Counted from the stretch's first letter, positions 1-10,471 are shown. The stretch is DNA of 64,000 bases from Roseiarcus sp963780825 (GCA_963780825.1 CAWADL010000014.1:62001-126000); one strand, 5' to 3'. Notes: generated by a model from the sequence alone, not told the origin. Program-made: numbers and translations.

Positions 1-2
1 TG

Positions 3-773
3 GCTTACGCGCCAAGCGAGTGCCTGTCGGCCTTCGAAACGATGTTCAAACAAACAATAGCCCCGGCGGCGAGCTTCGCCTACCCCGCAGCCGGTTACTT
101 CGGCCGCCGTGAGGGCGATGATTGTTTCATCGCCGATTGCGGCCGCATCGGGCCTGACTCGCTCCCCGCACACGCGCACGGCGACGTGCTTTCTTTTGAA
201 CTCAGTGTCGCCGGCCAACGAATCATCGTCGACCCCGGCGTCTACGAATATATCGATGGGCCGCGCCGACGCGCTTCGCGCTCCGCCGCCTCGCACAACA
301 CTTTGTGCTTCGACGGTCTCGACCAGGCCGAATTCTTTGGCTCGTTCCGTTGTGCTCGACGCCCAAACGTGATGGTCCGCGAGCTTGTTTGCGAGCCCGA
401 CCAACTCGTTCTTGAGGGAACGCACGATGGCTTTGGCCGCGCCGAGCACATCCGCCGCTTCGAGCAGACTACCGGCTCGCTGAAGATCCTAGACCGCATC
501 GCCGCGGCGCCGTCCGCCGCGCACGCGCGAATGCTGCTACATCCCGACGTCGAGGTTGAACTCGACGGCGACCGGGCCGAACTGAGACGCGGACCCGCGC
601 ATTTGCGGCTCAGCGCCAACGTCGAAATCAAGTGTGAAAAGGCGGTCTGGTGGCCGGACATGGGGCACGAGCGCGCAACCAAGCGCCTCGTTCTGACCGC
701 GCCGCCAGGCGGCTCTGAGATCGTCACAGAAATTGTCTGGTCCAAACCTGGGCCAATGCGGGGCGCAACGTGA
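3..773 (+). CDS. Heparinase II/III-family protein, C-terminal part (cut by window edge)
   Basis: The frame is open to the left edge, so only the last 256 residues are visible. They include HAHGDVLSFEL followed by VDPGVYEY, the signature of the C-terminal domain of heparinase II/III-like polysaccharide lyases, which cleave uronic-acid polysaccharides by beta-elimination. The stop overlaps the next start by 4 bases (ATGA-type coupling is seen through this cluster). Placed before an oxidoreductase and three glycosyltransferases, it is probably a polysaccharide-modifying or -trimming enzyme of an exopolysaccharide operon. The exact substrate cannot be read from the sequence. Confidence 0.8.
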   Translation, partial: AYAPSECLSAFETMFKQTIAPAASFAYPAAGYFGRREGDDCFIADCGRIGPDSLPAHAHGDVLSFELSVAGQRIIVDPGVYEYIDGPRRRASRSAASHNTLCFDGLDQAEFFGSFRCARRPNVMVRELVCEPDQLVLEGTHDGFGRAEHIRRFEQTTGSLKILDRIAAAPSAAHARMLLHPDVEVELDGDRAELRRGPAHLRLSANVEIKCEKAVWWPDMGHERATKRLVLTAPPGGSEIVTEIVWSKPGPMRGAT

Positions 774-2868
774 AGCAGGTGCAACAGAATTATCGCAGCG
801 GCGAATTGAAAGTCGCCGATGTGCCCGCCCCTGCGCTTGGCGCCGGCGAATTGTTGGTCGTGACGCGCGTCTCGCTCATCAGTTCCGGCACCGAGCGTCA
901 GCTGATGCAGCTCGCCAAATCCTCGCTGGTTGGCAAGGCCGCCGCGCGCCCGGATCTGGTTCGCCGCGTACTGGTCAACGTCAAGAAAGAAGGCCTGCGA
1001 CCAACCGTCGAAAAGGTGTTCGCCAAGCTCGATACGCCGATCCCGCTCGGCTATAGCCTCGTCGGCGAGGTGCGCGCGATCGGCCGCGACGTCGCCGGCT
1101 ATGCGCCCGGCGACCGCGTCGCCTGCGCCGGCGCCGGCCTCGCCAATCACGCTGAATATAATGCCGTGCCGAAGAACCTTTGTGTCCGCGTCCCGCAAGG
1201 CGTCGACGACGAAGACGCAAGTTTTGTCACCCTCGGCGCGATCGCGCTGCAGGGCGTTCGCCAGGCCGCGCCGACGCTCGGCGAGACGGTCGTCGTGATG
1301 GGCCTCGGCCTCATCGGCCTGCTGACCGTGCAGATCCTGAAAGCCAACGGCTGTCGGGTTATTGGCTTCGACCCAAACGCCGCGCGCGCCAAACTCGCCC
1401 AACAGCTCGGCGCCGACATCGCCGTCAGCGACGCCCTCGCCGAAGTGACGCTTGCTCGCACAGCCGGCGGCGGCGCCGATGCGGTGATCGTCACCGCCTC
1501 CTCGAAATCGAGCGATCCGATCAACCAAGCCGCCGAAATCAGCCGCATGAAGGGCCGCATCGTCGTCGTCGGCCTGGTTGGCATGACGATCGACCGCGAG
1601 CCGTTCTACAAGCGCGAGCTCGAACTGAAGCTGTCGATGTCCTACGGCCCCGGGCGCGGCGATCCCGCTTATGAGTTCGCCGGCCACGATTATCCGCTCC
1701 CCTACGTGCGCTGGACGGAGCAGCGCAACATGGAGGCGTTCCTTGGCCTGATCGAGCAAGGCCGCGTGACGCCGAAAGCCTATGTCACGCATCGCTTCGC
1801 CATCGCCGAAGCCGAAAAAGCCTATGAGCTGATGGAGAAGGGCGAGCCGCATCTTGCCATGCTGCTGAACTATCCCGAGCAAATGAATGCGCCCGAACGC
1901 ACCGTCGTTCGAGCCCGTATCGCAAAGGGCAAGCTTGGCGTCGGCTTCATCGGCATGGGCAACTATGCCCGCTCGGTGCTGCTGCCGAAGGTCAAGGGTG
2001 CGGAGGGCGTGGCGCTGACCAGCGTCGTCACCAAGACCGGACTCAGCGCCAACCACTCCGCGGAAAAGTTCGGCTTCGCGCGCGCCGCAACCGACGCCGC
2101 CGACGTGCTGGACGATGACGCGACCGACGCCGTCTTCATCGCGACGCGCCACGACTCCCACGCTGCGCTCGCCGCCCGCGCGCTCGCCGCCGGCAAGCAT
2201 GTGTTCTGCGAGAAGCCGCTAGCGCTGGACCGCGAAAGCCTCGATGCAGTTATAGCCGCGGCGCGCGAAGGCGGTACGCTGACCGTCGGCTTCAACCGCC
2301 GCTTCGCGCCTTTGCTCGATCAAGGCCAAAGCAGGCGCTCGCCCCCCGCTCCGGCCCGCTGATGATGCTCTACCGCATCAACGCGGGCGCCATTCCCGCT
2401 GATAGTTGGATCCAGCGCGGCGAGGGTGGCGGCCGCATACTTGGCGAAGTCTGCCATTTCGTCGACAGCCTGACCTATCTCTGTGGCGCGCCGCCGATCG
2501 ATGCGCAGGCCGCCGCGGCGCAAGGACACTCCGACGCGGTAACGGCCATCCTGCGCTTCGCCGACGGCTCGGTTGGAACAATCATCTATTCCTCGCTCGG
2601 CGATCCGAGTCTGCCCAAGGAATATCTGGAGGCTTTCGGCGCCGGCCGCGCGATTGCGCTCGACGATTTCAGTGAGCTTACCATTCACGCCGGCGGCAAA
2701 GCCAAGACTGTCAAAGCGGCGCAGGATAAAGGCCAGACGAAGCTGGTCGCCGCGTTCCTCGACGCCGCGCGCGGCAAAAGTCCGGTTCCTATCCCGCTCG
2801 AAGAGCTCGACGCCGTCTCGCGCGCGACCATCGCCATCGAAGAGGCGCTGCGCGGTCAACCCATATGA
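770..2868 (+). CDS. Two-domain oxidoreductase: zinc-type dehydrogenase fused to Gfo/Idh/MocA (one frame break)
   Basis: The first half (about residues 1-370) is a medium-chain dehydrogenase/reductase: a GxGLIGLL nucleotide-binding motif lies near residue 180 and the chain starts with a GroES-like domain. The second half begins at about residue 385 with a Rossmann motif GVGFIGMGNYA and carries HVFCEKPLAL, diagnostic of Gfo/Idh/MocA oxidoreductases. This fusion is common in exopolysaccharide clusters and probably oxidises or epimerises a nucleotide sugar. The frame runs to about 2325 and continues in the next frame to 2868 (APRSGPLMMLYR onward), so one base appears to be missing between 2320 and 2346. 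It is most likely a sequencing error, because both sides match one protein. The stop overlaps the next ATG. Confidence 0.85.
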
Positions 2869-3782
2869 GCCCAACCGTCCGATTGCCGATCACGCTCATC
2901 ATTCTGAGCTACAACGAAGCGATCCATATCGACCGTTGTTTGAGCCGCATCGCACCCTGGGTCGAGCGCATCGTGCTCATCGACAGCCTCTCCACGGATG
3001 CAACGGTCGAGATCGCGCAAAAGTACGGGGCGGAGGTGCTGAGCCATCCGTTCAAGAACCACGCGGATCAATTCCGTTGGGGCCTTGAAACGGCCGCGCC
3101 GGCAACCGCCTGGGTGATGCGGATCGATTGTGACGAATATTTCGAAGAGCAGGCGCTTGCCGCGCTCGGCCGCCTGCTGCCGACGCTGCCTGCCGACGCG
3201 ACGGGCATCAACGTGCGTCGCAAGCTGATCTTTCGCGAACGATGGATCCGGCACGGCCGCTACTATCCTGTCGTGCTGCTGCGAATCTGGCGTAACGGCG
3301 CCGCCGAGATGGAGCAGCGCTGGATGGACGAGCACATGGCGCTGATGCGCGGCCGCGCTGTGCTGCTCGAGGGCGGCGATCTGGTCGACCACAATCTCGC
3401 CGGCCTCGACGCCTGGACCGCCAAGCACAACCGCTATGCGACGCTCGCCATGGTTGATGCGATCAATCGCGAATATCCGCTATTCACCGAGGATCGACGA
3501 ATCGAGGCGAGCACGAGCGCGGCGCGGCGCAATCGTTTCCTGAAAAACTCCATCTACGGCCGCGCCCCGCTTTATCTGCGCGCGTTGTTGCTGTTCCTTT
3601 ACCGCTATGTTCTGCGGCTTGGCTTCCTCGATGGCCGCATCGGCTTCGTTTTCCATGTCTTGCATGGATTCTGGGTCTTTCTGCTGATCGACGCCAAGAT
3701 TGATGAGGCGCGCGACTTCATTGCGGCGAAGGGCCTGGACGCGTTCAAACAATCCTTGCGCGCGCAGCGGATCGAGCTATGA
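2865..3782 (+). CDS. Glycosyltransferase family 2
   Basis: A 305-residue protein with the GT-A opening ILSYNEAIHIDRCL, a nucleotide-sugar site around IDSLSTDAT, and the metal-binding acidic motif DCDEYFEEQ near residue 90. It has no clear signal peptide; a hydrophobic stretch near residues 245-275 may touch the membrane. It probably transfers a sugar onto a lipid-linked or surface glycan. The ATG overlaps the previous stop and its stop overlaps the next start, so it is translated as part of the same operon. Intact. Confidence 0.85.
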   Translation: MSPTVRLPITLIILSYNEAIHIDRCLSRIAPWVERIVLIDSLSTDATVEIAQKYGAEVLSHPFKNHADQFRWGLETAAPATAWVMRIDCDEYFEEQALAALGRLLPTLPADATGINVRRKLIFRERWIRHGRYYPVVLLRIWRNGAAEMEQRWMDEHMALMRGRAVLLEGGDLVDHNLAGLDAWTAKHNRYATLAMVDAINREYPLFTEDRRIEASTSAARRNRFLKNSIYGRAPLYLRALLLFLYRYVLRLGFLDGRIGFVFHVLHGFWVFLLIDAKIDEARDFIAAKGLDAFKQSLRAQRIEL

Positions 3783-4939
3783 GCGGCGAGAAGAGACCGG
3801 TAGTGCTGGTGTTGCTCGGTTGTTTCTGGCCGGGCAATGACGCAAGCGGACCCAACCAGAGTTTTATTGCGCTCGCGACCGCGCTATCGCGCGATTTCGA
3901 TTTCCGCGTCGTCGCGCGCGACCGTGAGCCGGGCGCGCGCGTCTCGACCGCGCCGGCGGATTGGGTCGATCTCGGTTACGCGAAAGCGCGTTATCTGCCC
4001 GTCGGCCGCTTCGGCGCCATTGGCCTGACAAAACTTCTGCGTGAGACGCCGCACGATGCGCTCTGGCTCAACAGCGTCTATGATCGCGAATTCACACTAC
4101 CCGCGCTGGCCGCGCGCTTGCTGAGGCGGACGCGAGGCGCGGCGCTGCTTTCGCCGCGCGGCGAGTTCGCGGCGGGCGCGCTTGAGGTGAAGCCCGGCAA
4201 GAAGCAAGTGTTCCTCAGCTTGATCCGCGCGCTCGGCCTCTGGGGCGGCGTCACCATGCACGCGACCAGCGATACCGAGGCGAAGGAAATTGCCGCCCGA
4301 GCGCCGGAGGGAACCGAGATCGTCATGGCGCCCAACCTGCGGCTGATGCTGACGCCGCCGCCGTTCGTTCCCCCGAACGATGCGTTGCGCGTGATCTTCG
4401 TTGGCCGCATCGTGCCAATCAAGGGGTTGGACTTCGCGCTGAAGGTGCTTGCAACGGTGCGCGTAAAAGTCGAATTCGAGATATTTGGTCCACCCGAGGA
4501 CGCGGCGACGGCCAGCCAGTGCGCAAAGCTCGCGGCGGCGCTGCCAGCGAACATCGTTGCGCATTGGCGAGGCGCGGCGAGCAACGAAACTATCGTCGCC
4601 GCGCTGGCCCACTCTGATTTGTTCTTTCTGCCAACAGGCGGCGAGAATTTCGGCCATGCGATCTTCGAAGCCCTGTCCTGCGGCGCGCCCGTCCTGATCA
4701 GCGACCGCACGCCCTGGCGAAACCTCAGGGCCGCAGGCGCCGGTTGGGACTTGCCGCTCGAAGATCAGGCGCCGTTCGTCGAGGCGATCGAGACATTTGC
4801 GGCGCTTGGCCCCGAAGAGCGGTTGCGGCGCCGCGCCGCCGCGCGTGAAGTTGCGCGCAAATGGGTTGAAGAGAGCGGCGCGGCGGACGCGAGTGCGCGG
4901 ATGCTTCGCCGTTTGACCGCTGCCGGAGCCGCGCGTTGA
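3779..4939 (+). CDS. Glycosyltransferase family 4 (GT-B fold)
   Basis: A 386-residue protein. The N-terminal half has VLLGCFWPGNDASGPNQSF, and the C-terminal half has the GT4 donor-binding region (VGRIVPIKGLD near residue 210 and PTGGENFGHAIFEALSCGAPV near residues 285-305, with the E-x7-E type acidic pair). This is a retaining sugar transferase of the cytoplasmic face. It overlaps both neighbours by 4 bases. Intact. Confidence 0.85.
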   Translation: MSGEKRPVVLVLLGCFWPGNDASGPNQSFIALATALSRDFDFRVVARDREPGARVSTAPADWVDLGYAKARYLPVGRFGAIGLTKLLRETPHDALWLNSVYDREFTLPALAARLLRRTRGAALLSPRGEFAAGALEVKPGKKQVFLSLIRALGLWGGVTMHATSDTEAKEIAARAPEGTEIVMAPNLRLMLTPPPFVPPNDALRVIFVGRIVPIKGLDFALKVLATVRVKVEFEIFGPPEDAATASQCAKLAAALPANIVAHWRGAASNETIVAALAHSDLFFLPTGGENFGHAIFEALSCGAPVLISDRTPWRNLRAAGAGWDLPLEDQAPFVEAIETFAALGPEERLRRRAAAREVARKWVEESGAADASARMLRRLTAAGAAR

Positions 4940-6150
4940 GCGTCACGCGTCTCGCCGTCGTCGTCACCCATCCGATCCAATACTATGCCCCGCTGTGGCG
5001 CGCGTTGGCGCGCGAGGCCTCTTTGGAAACCCACGTCATATTCGCCTCACGTATCGGTCTGGAAAAGACATTTGACGCGGAGATGAAGACGGAAGTCGCC
5101 TGGGCGACCGACCTGACGGCCGGCTATTCACACGAGTTTCTGCCTGAAGCCGCTTCGATCAAACAAACAGGCTTTCATGTCGACAACCCCAGCGTCGGCG
5201 CGGCGCTTTCACGCTATCGGCCAGACGCCGTCATTCTCCACGGCTACGGCTCGCGGACGTTGTTGCGCGCGCTTATCTGGTGCAAGCTGCACGGCGCCCG
5301 CGCGTTGTTGACGGCGGACAGTTCCGCGCACGCCGCTCGGCCGGGCTGGCGGCGAACTGTCAAATCCCTCGCCGCGCCGCTGCTGCTCCGACGCTACGAC
5401 GCCGCGCTGACGATGGGCGATCGCGGCGAGGCGCACCTGGCTGCGCTCGGTTTTCCGCGCGGGCGCATGTTTCGCATGCCGGTCATGATTGATGAGGCGT
5501 TCTGGGCTGCCCGAAACGCAGGTGAGCGGATGCGCGCGGAGCGGCGCGCCGCGCTCGGGATCGAGCCGGACGCTTTTGTCGTTTTCGCGTCAGGCAAGCT
5601 GGCGCCGCGCAAACGGATCGGCGATCTCGTCGCTGCATTCGCCGGACTCGAGCGCGGCGCGGTCCTGCTGGTTGCGGGCGATGGCGAGCAGCGGGCTGCG
5701 CTTGAGGCGCTCGCTTTGTCCAAAGGCGTCGACGCGCGCTTCCTAGGCTTCGTTAACATCGACGCCCTGCCTGGCCTCTATGCCGCCGCAGATGTCTTCG
5801 CGCACCCGGCCGAAAACGAACAATACGGCATGGTCGCGCTCGAAGCGGCGGTCGTCGGCCTGCCGCTGGTGCTCAGCGACGAGACCGGCGCGATCGGTCC
5901 GACTTCGATCGCACGGCCAAACGAAAATACGCTCGTCTTCCCACGCGGCGACGTCCCCGCTCTGACGGCGGCGCTGCGCAGGTTGCGCGAGGACGTCGGC
6001 CTCCGAGCGCGTATGGCCGCGGCTTCGTTACACGTCTCGCAAGACCACGCGGGGCCCAAGAGTGCTGCAGCGGTGCTTGCCGCCGCAAGCAGAGGCCCGC
6101 GTCACCAAGGCATAGAAAAAGCATGCCAAGAGGACTTGCCAAGAGGTTAA
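4936..6150 (+). CDS. Glycosyltransferase family 4, TTG start
   Basis: 404 residues with HPIQYYAPLWRAL at the start, KLAPRKRIGDLVAAF near residue 220 and HPAENEQYGMVALEAAVVG near residue 295, the GT4 donor-site block. The only start that fits the upstream context is a TTG inside TTGA, overlapping the stop of the preceding glycosyltransferase, so translational coupling is likely. It is the last gene of the polysaccharide run; a LexA box and comM follow. Intact. Confidence 0.83.
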   Translation: MSVTRLAVVVTHPIQYYAPLWRALAREASLETHVIFASRIGLEKTFDAEMKTEVAWATDLTAGYSHEFLPEAASIKQTGFHVDNPSVGAALSRYRPDAVILHGYGSRTLLRALIWCKLHGARALLTADSSAHAARPGWRRTVKSLAAPLLLRRYDAALTMGDRGEAHLAALGFPRGRMFRMPVMIDEAFWAARNAGERMRAERRAALGIEPDAFVVFASGKLAPRKRIGDLVAAFAGLERGAVLLVAGDGEQRAALEALALSKGVDARFLGFVNIDALPGLYAAADVFAHPAENEQYGMVALEAAVVGLPLVLSDETGAIGPTSIARPNENTLVFPRGDVPALTAALRRLREDVGLRARMAAASLHVSQDHAGPKSAAAVLAAASRGPRHQGIEKACQEDLPRG

Positions 6151-6151
6151 T

Positions 6152-6166
6152 GTTCTGTAAATGTTC
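6152..6166 (+). promoter_or_regulatory. LexA (SOS) box upstream of comM
   Basis: The sequence GTTC-TGTAAAT-GTTC is an exact GTTC-N7-GTTC match, the form used by alphaproteobacterial LexA. It lies 31 bases before the comM ATG. Confidence 0.75.
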
Positions 6167-6197
6167 TCGCTGGGTCCGCTAATCGCGGGAGGCGGGG

Positions 6198-7735
6198 ATG
6201 GTAACGCGGGTAGCGACGGTCGCATTCGAGGGCGTCGAAACGCGGCCGGTCGACGTGCAGGTGCATATCGCCAGCGGGATCGTGGCGTTCAACATCGTCG
6301 GGCTCGCGGATAAGGCGGTTGGCGAGTCACGCGAACGCGTGCGCTCGGCTCTGGTGGCCTCGGGGCTGGCGCTGCCGGCCAAACGCATCACCGTCAATCT
6401 CGCGCCGGCGGATCTGCCAAAGGAAGGCAGCCACTACGATCTGCCGATCGCGCTTGGCGTGATGGTCGCGATCGGCGCCATTCCCGCCGACGTGCTCGAC
6501 GGCTACGCCGTGCTCGGCGAATTGGCGCTCGACGGGACATTGAGCCCGGTGGCCGGGGTATTGCCGGCGGCGATTTCGACCAACGCGCGCGGGCTGGGTC
6601 TCATCTGCCCGGCCGCCTGCGGACCGGAGGCGGCCTGGGCGTCGGCGGAGCTCGATATCGTCGCCCCGCGGTCGCTGATCCAACTCGCAAATCATTTTCG
6701 CGGCAGCCAGGTTTTGAGCCGTCCGGAGCCGGCGCTTCGCGCGACGGCGACCGCTCTGCCGGATCTGCGCGATATCAAGGGCCAGGAGAGCGCCAAACGG
6801 GCGCTCGAAGTCGCCGCCGCGGGCGGCCACAATCTGCTGATGAGCGGTCCGCCCGGCGCGGGTAAATCGATGCTGGCGCAGCGCCTGCCCTCGATCCTGC
6901 CGCCGCTCGGGCCCCGCGAATTGCTCGAAGTTTCGATGATCCATTCCGTCGCAGGCATGTTGCCGGGCGGCGCCCTGACCGATCGCCGGCCGTTCCGGGC
7001 CCCGCACCATTCCGCCTCGATGGTCGCGCTCGTCGGCGGCGGCGCGCACGCCAGGCCCGGCGAAATCTCGCTTAGCCACCAAGGCGTGCTGTTCCTCGAC
7101 GAGCTGCCGGAGTTTCATCCACAGGCGCTCGACAGCCTGCGCCAGCCGTTGGAGACGGGGGAAGTCGCGATTGCCCGCGCCAACCACCGCGTGGTTTATC
7201 CTGCACGCTTCCAACTCGTGGCGGCGATGAACCCCTGCCGGTGCGGGCATGCTGATGATCCAGGCTTCGCTTGCGCGCGCGGACCCGTGTCGCGTTGCGC
7301 CGCGCAGTATCAGACCCGGATTTCCGGGCCGCTGCTCGACCGTTTCGACCTGACCATCGACGTCGGCGCCGTCAACGCCGCCGATCTGCTGCGCCCCGCC
7401 CCGGCCGAGGGTTCGCGAGAAGTCGCGGAGCGGGTTTTGCGCGCCCGCCAGTTGCAGGTTGAACGCTACAAAGCTCTCGGGCTCGACGCGATCGGTTGTA
7501 ACGCCGCGGCGCCACCGGGGATCGTCGAGGAGATCGCGGCGCCGGAAGCTTCCGCAATGTCGCTGATGCGCGACGCGGCGGAACGGATGCGGCTGAGCGC
7601 GCGGGGCTATCATCGGGTGTTGAAACTGGCCCGCACGCTCGCCGATCTCGACGGCGGCGGGCCGGTAAAACGGCTACATCTTGCCGAGGCGCTGAGTTAT
7701 CGGGGGCGCCCGAACGCGCCGCCGCCGCCGCGTAA
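6198..7735 (+). CDS. comM: YifB/ComM-family Mg-chelatase-like AAA ATPase (one missing G near the 3' end)
   Basis: It has the N-terminal ChlI-like Lon-S5 fold domain (VNLAPADLPKEGSHYDLPIA), a Walker A motif SGPPGAGKSMLA near residue 215, Walker B VLFLDELPEF near residue 295 and the MNPCRCG segment typical of YifB. ComM is a hexameric helicase that drives branch migration during natural transformation. As written, the frame reads through to 7994 and overlaps the next gene by about 170 bases. Adding one G to the G5 run at 7702-7706 gives the ending YRGAPERAAAAA and a TAA at 7733-7735, for 512 residues, the normal family length. The coordinates given use that repaired end. A LexA box upstream suggests SOS control. 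Confidence 0.9.
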
Positions 7736-7821
7736 ACGGCGGCTCGCGGCAACGCAATGTCAACCCGGTTGGGGGATACTGGGGCCAATCCGCCGCGTGT
7801 GGCGTACACGAGTACCAATCG

Positions 7822-9606
7822 ATGTTGAGATTGTTGGCCGACCCGGCTTTGGCGGATTTGCGCGTGCTGGCGATCCATGTCGGACCGCAATTTGCACTGA
7901 TAATCATGCTTGCCGTCGAACTGATGCGCCGTCGGCTGGGCGCCGAAAAGCGGGCGCAAGTTGCAGAGACACAGAACGAGGCGTTGCGCGATGAAGTCTG
8001 GCGTCTGAAGGAGGCCGCAGCGGCGCGCGACCGGGCGGAAGCCGCTAGCGAAGCCAAATCGCGATTTCTGGCGACCATGAGCCATGAAATCCGCACCCCG
8101 CTCGCCGGCATACTCGGTATGGCGGACCTTTTGCGCGACGTGGTGCTTGAGCCGGAAGCCGCCAGCTACGTCGAGGCGATTCGCGGTTCGGGCGCGGCGC
8201 TGGCCGGTCTCATCGACCAGATCCTCGATTTCTCGAAGATCGAAGCTGGGCGGCTCGAGCTCGACGAGGAGCCGTTCGAACTGCGTCCGCTGGTCGAAGG
8301 GATAAGCGAACTCTTGGCCCCTAGCGCGCAGAACAAGGGACTCGAGATTGCCGCCTCGATCGCCGCCGATGCGCCGCGCTTCGTGCGCGGCGACGCGCTG
8401 CGGTTGCGCCAATCGCTGCTCAACCTCGCCGGCAACGCCGTCAAATTCACGGAAAAGGGGGGCGTCGGGGTTTCCGTCCGTCGCGACGAAAACGATCGCA
8501 TCGTCTTCGCGGTAGCGGACACGGGGCCCGGCGTGCCGCACGACCGGCGCGAGAAAATCTTCGAGGATTTTGAGCGTGGCGACCCCAACCGGCACATCGA
8601 GGGCGCGGGGCTCGGCTTGGCCATCACCAAGCGGCTGGTGACCTTGATGGGCGGCGAGATCGCGCTGGTGGACAACGAAGGCGGCGGATCGATCTTCTCG
8701 TTCTCGGTTCCCCTGCCGGCCGAGGCCGATCCGCAGTCTCCGCAAGCCGTTGCGGCGGAAAGGGCGAGGCTCGACGGACGACGGGCGCTTGTGGTCGCCA
8801 ATTCGCCGTTCGAGGGACCGGCGCTCGCCGCTCGGCTCGCCGAAGCCGGCGCTGAGATCGCGCGGGCCGACGGGCTCGAAGCCGGATTGGCTGCGCTCGC
8901 GGTTCAACCGCCGCCGGATATCGTGATCGTGGATTGCGCGCTGGGGGCAGATGCGACCAATGCGCTGGCGGCGGCCGCGCGGGCGTCGGGCGCCGCCAAA
9001 AGCCTGGTCTTGTTCTCGCCGTTCGAGCGGCGGGCTTTTGGCGGCAGCGCAGTCAGAGGATTTGACGGGTGGCTGGTGAAGCCTGTCAGGGCGCGATCGC
9101 TGTTTGAGCGGCTCACGGAGGCGTTCCCTGAAGCCGCGCGGCCGCCCTCGGCGACGCGAGCGCCGACGCCGCTAGCGAGCGGAGCGCCGCGCGCCCTGAT
9201 CGCCGAGGACAACGACATCAACGCCATCATCGCCCAGAAAGCGCTGCGCAGGCTCGGCTTCGAGCCGGAGCGGGCGAGCGACGGGCTTGCCGCCGTGCGG
9301 CTCGCGGACGCGGCGGCGCGAGGACGGGAGCCGCGCTTCGATCTGATCTTGATGGACATCAAGATGCCGGGGCTGGACGGACGGCAGGCCGTTCGGGAAA
9401 TCCGGGAAATCGAGCGCGAAACGGGGGGCGCTCGGGTCGCGATCGTTGCCTTGACAGCCAACGCGACGGCTGAGGATCGGCGATCGGCAATAGCGGCTGG
9501 GGTCGACGAATATCTCGTCAAACCCTTCGATCCGCCGCAGCTCGCCGAGGCGATCGAAAGGGCGCTCGCCACAAACGCTTCGCTGCCGGCGCGCCGACTG
9601 TCATAA
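7822..9606 (+). CDS. Hybrid sensor histidine kinase with C-terminal receiver
   Basis: 594 residues. One hydrophobic N-terminal segment (about 18-36) is followed by a coiled coil (about 40-80), then HisKA with MSHEIRTPLAG (His about 88), then HATPase_c with an N box (LLNLAGNAVKFT), G1 (DTGPGV) and G2 (GAGLGLAI). A weakly conserved receiver-like domain (about 315-430, Asp in VIVDCALG) precedes a canonical receiver (about 455-580: EDNDIN, LILMDIKMP with the phospho-acceptor Asp, VALTAN, LVKPF). There is no periplasmic sensor domain, so the signal is probably cytoplasmic or membrane-related. It starts 86 bases after the repaired comM stop and is intact. Confidence 0.88.
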   Translation: MLRLLADPALADLRVLAIHVGPQFALIIMLAVELMRRRLGAEKRAQVAETQNEALRDEVWRLKEAAAARDRAEAASEAKSRFLATMSHEIRTPLAGILGMADLLRDVVLEPEAASYVEAIRGSGAALAGLIDQILDFSKIEAGRLELDEEPFELRPLVEGISELLAPSAQNKGLEIAASIAADAPRFVRGDALRLRQSLLNLAGNAVKFTEKGGVGVSVRRDENDRIVFAVADTGPGVPHDRREKIFEDFERGDPNRHIEGAGLGLAITKRLVTLMGGEIALVDNEGGGSIFSFSVPLPAEADPQSPQAVAAERARLDGRRALVVANSPFEGPALAARLAEAGAEIARADGLEAGLAALAVQPPPDIVIVDCALGADATNALAAAARASGAAKSLVLFSPFERRAFGGSAVRGFDGWLVKPVRARSLFERLTEAFPEAARPPSATRAPTPLASGAPRALIAEDNDINAIIAQKALRRLGFEPERASDGLAAVRLADAAARGREPRFDLILMDIKMPGLDGRQAVREIREIERETGGARVAIVALTANATAEDRRSAIAAGVDEYLVKPFDPPQLAEAIERALATNASLPARRLS

Positions 9607-9658
9607 TGGCTTTCGTTTCGGGTGCTGTACGTCGGTCCCCGAGCCGGGAATCGTGGAA

Positions 9659-10471
9659 ATGGCGGAACGCAACATTCTAGTGCGGGTGGGTGACCTCGAG
9701 GTCCGCCTGGCGGAATCGCCGAGTGAAATACTGGCCGCGCAAGAGTTGCGCTTTCGCGTCTTTTTCGAAGAGGGCGGCGCCGCGCCGGACCCGGCAAGCG
9801 CGCGGGCGCGGCGAGACATTTGTCGCTTTGACGAAGTGTGCGATCACGCGATCGTCGTCGACACCGCCGCGCCGCAACAGACGGATGGGGCGCCGCGAAT
9901 CGTCGGCGCTTATCGTTTGCTTCGCCAGGAGGCGGCGGAAGCGAATTTCGGTTTCTACAGCGCGGCGGAATTCGCCGTCGCCCCCCTTGTCGAACTTCAT
10001 CCCAACCTTCGCTTCATGGAGCTTGGCCGCTCCTGCGTCGCTGCGGGCTATCGCAGCAAGCGCACGATCGAGACGCTCTGGCGCGGCGTGTGGGTGTATG
10101 CGCTGCGGCATCGGATAGACGTCATGTTCGGCTGCGCGAGCCTGCCGGGGACCGACGCTTGTGCGCATGCCTCGGCGCTGACGCTATTATCGCGCGAGAA
10201 CGGCGTCGAGCCGAACTGGAGTGTCGCTCCGGCGCATCGCGCCCTTCGGGCGGCGCCCTCAGAGGACGCCGCGTTCGACCCGCGCGCCGCGCTTCGCGGT
10301 CTGCCGCCGCTCATCAAGGGCTATCTGCGTCTGGGCGCCCGGTTCGGCCGCGAGGCGGTCATTGACCAGGTCTTCGGCACGACCGACGTCTTCGTCGTAC
10401 TGCGCGTCGCCGATATCGAGGCGCGCTACCTCAACCACTTCGCGCCGTCCGAGACTTCGATCGCCGCCTGA
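9659..10471 (+). CDS. olsB: GNAT-fold acyltransferase, OlsB-like (ornithine lipid synthesis)
   Basis: About 270 residues. It shows the OlsB/hemolysin-like signature: LAAQELRFRVFF near the N terminus, DICRFDEVCDHAIVVD, then MELGRSCVAAGYR, and a C-terminal LIKGYLRLGARFG block. OlsB makes lyso-ornithine lipid by transferring a 3-hydroxyacyl group from ACP to ornithine at the inner membrane. GTG 9653 is also in frame, but ATG 9659 has better spacing from the GGGA upstream. No olsA-like partner lies alongside. A strong hairpin-plus-T5 terminator follows. Confidence 0.75.
   Translation: MAERNILVRVGDLEVRLAESPSEILAAQELRFRVFFEEGGAAPDPASARARRDICRFDEVCDHAIVVDTAAPQQTDGAPRIVGAYRLLRQEAAEANFGFYSAAEFAVAPLVELHPNLRFMELGRSCVAAGYRSKRTIETLWRGVWVYALRHRIDVMFGCASLPGTDACAHASALTLLSRENGVEPNWSVAPAHRALRAAPSEDAAFDPRAALRGLPPLIKGYLRLGARFGREAVIDQVFGTTDVFVVLRVADIEARYLNHFAPSETSIAA

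Noticed and set aside
242..2200. A 652-codon open frame on the minus strand
   Set aside because: It lies opposite the heparinase and two-domain oxidoreductase genes, has no family motifs, and is a by-product of GC-rich codon use on the other strand.
7736..7994. An 86-residue C-terminal extension of ComM overlapping the histidine kinase
   Set aside because: The extension is low-complexity and out of frame with a normal family ending that appears when one G is added at 7702-7706.
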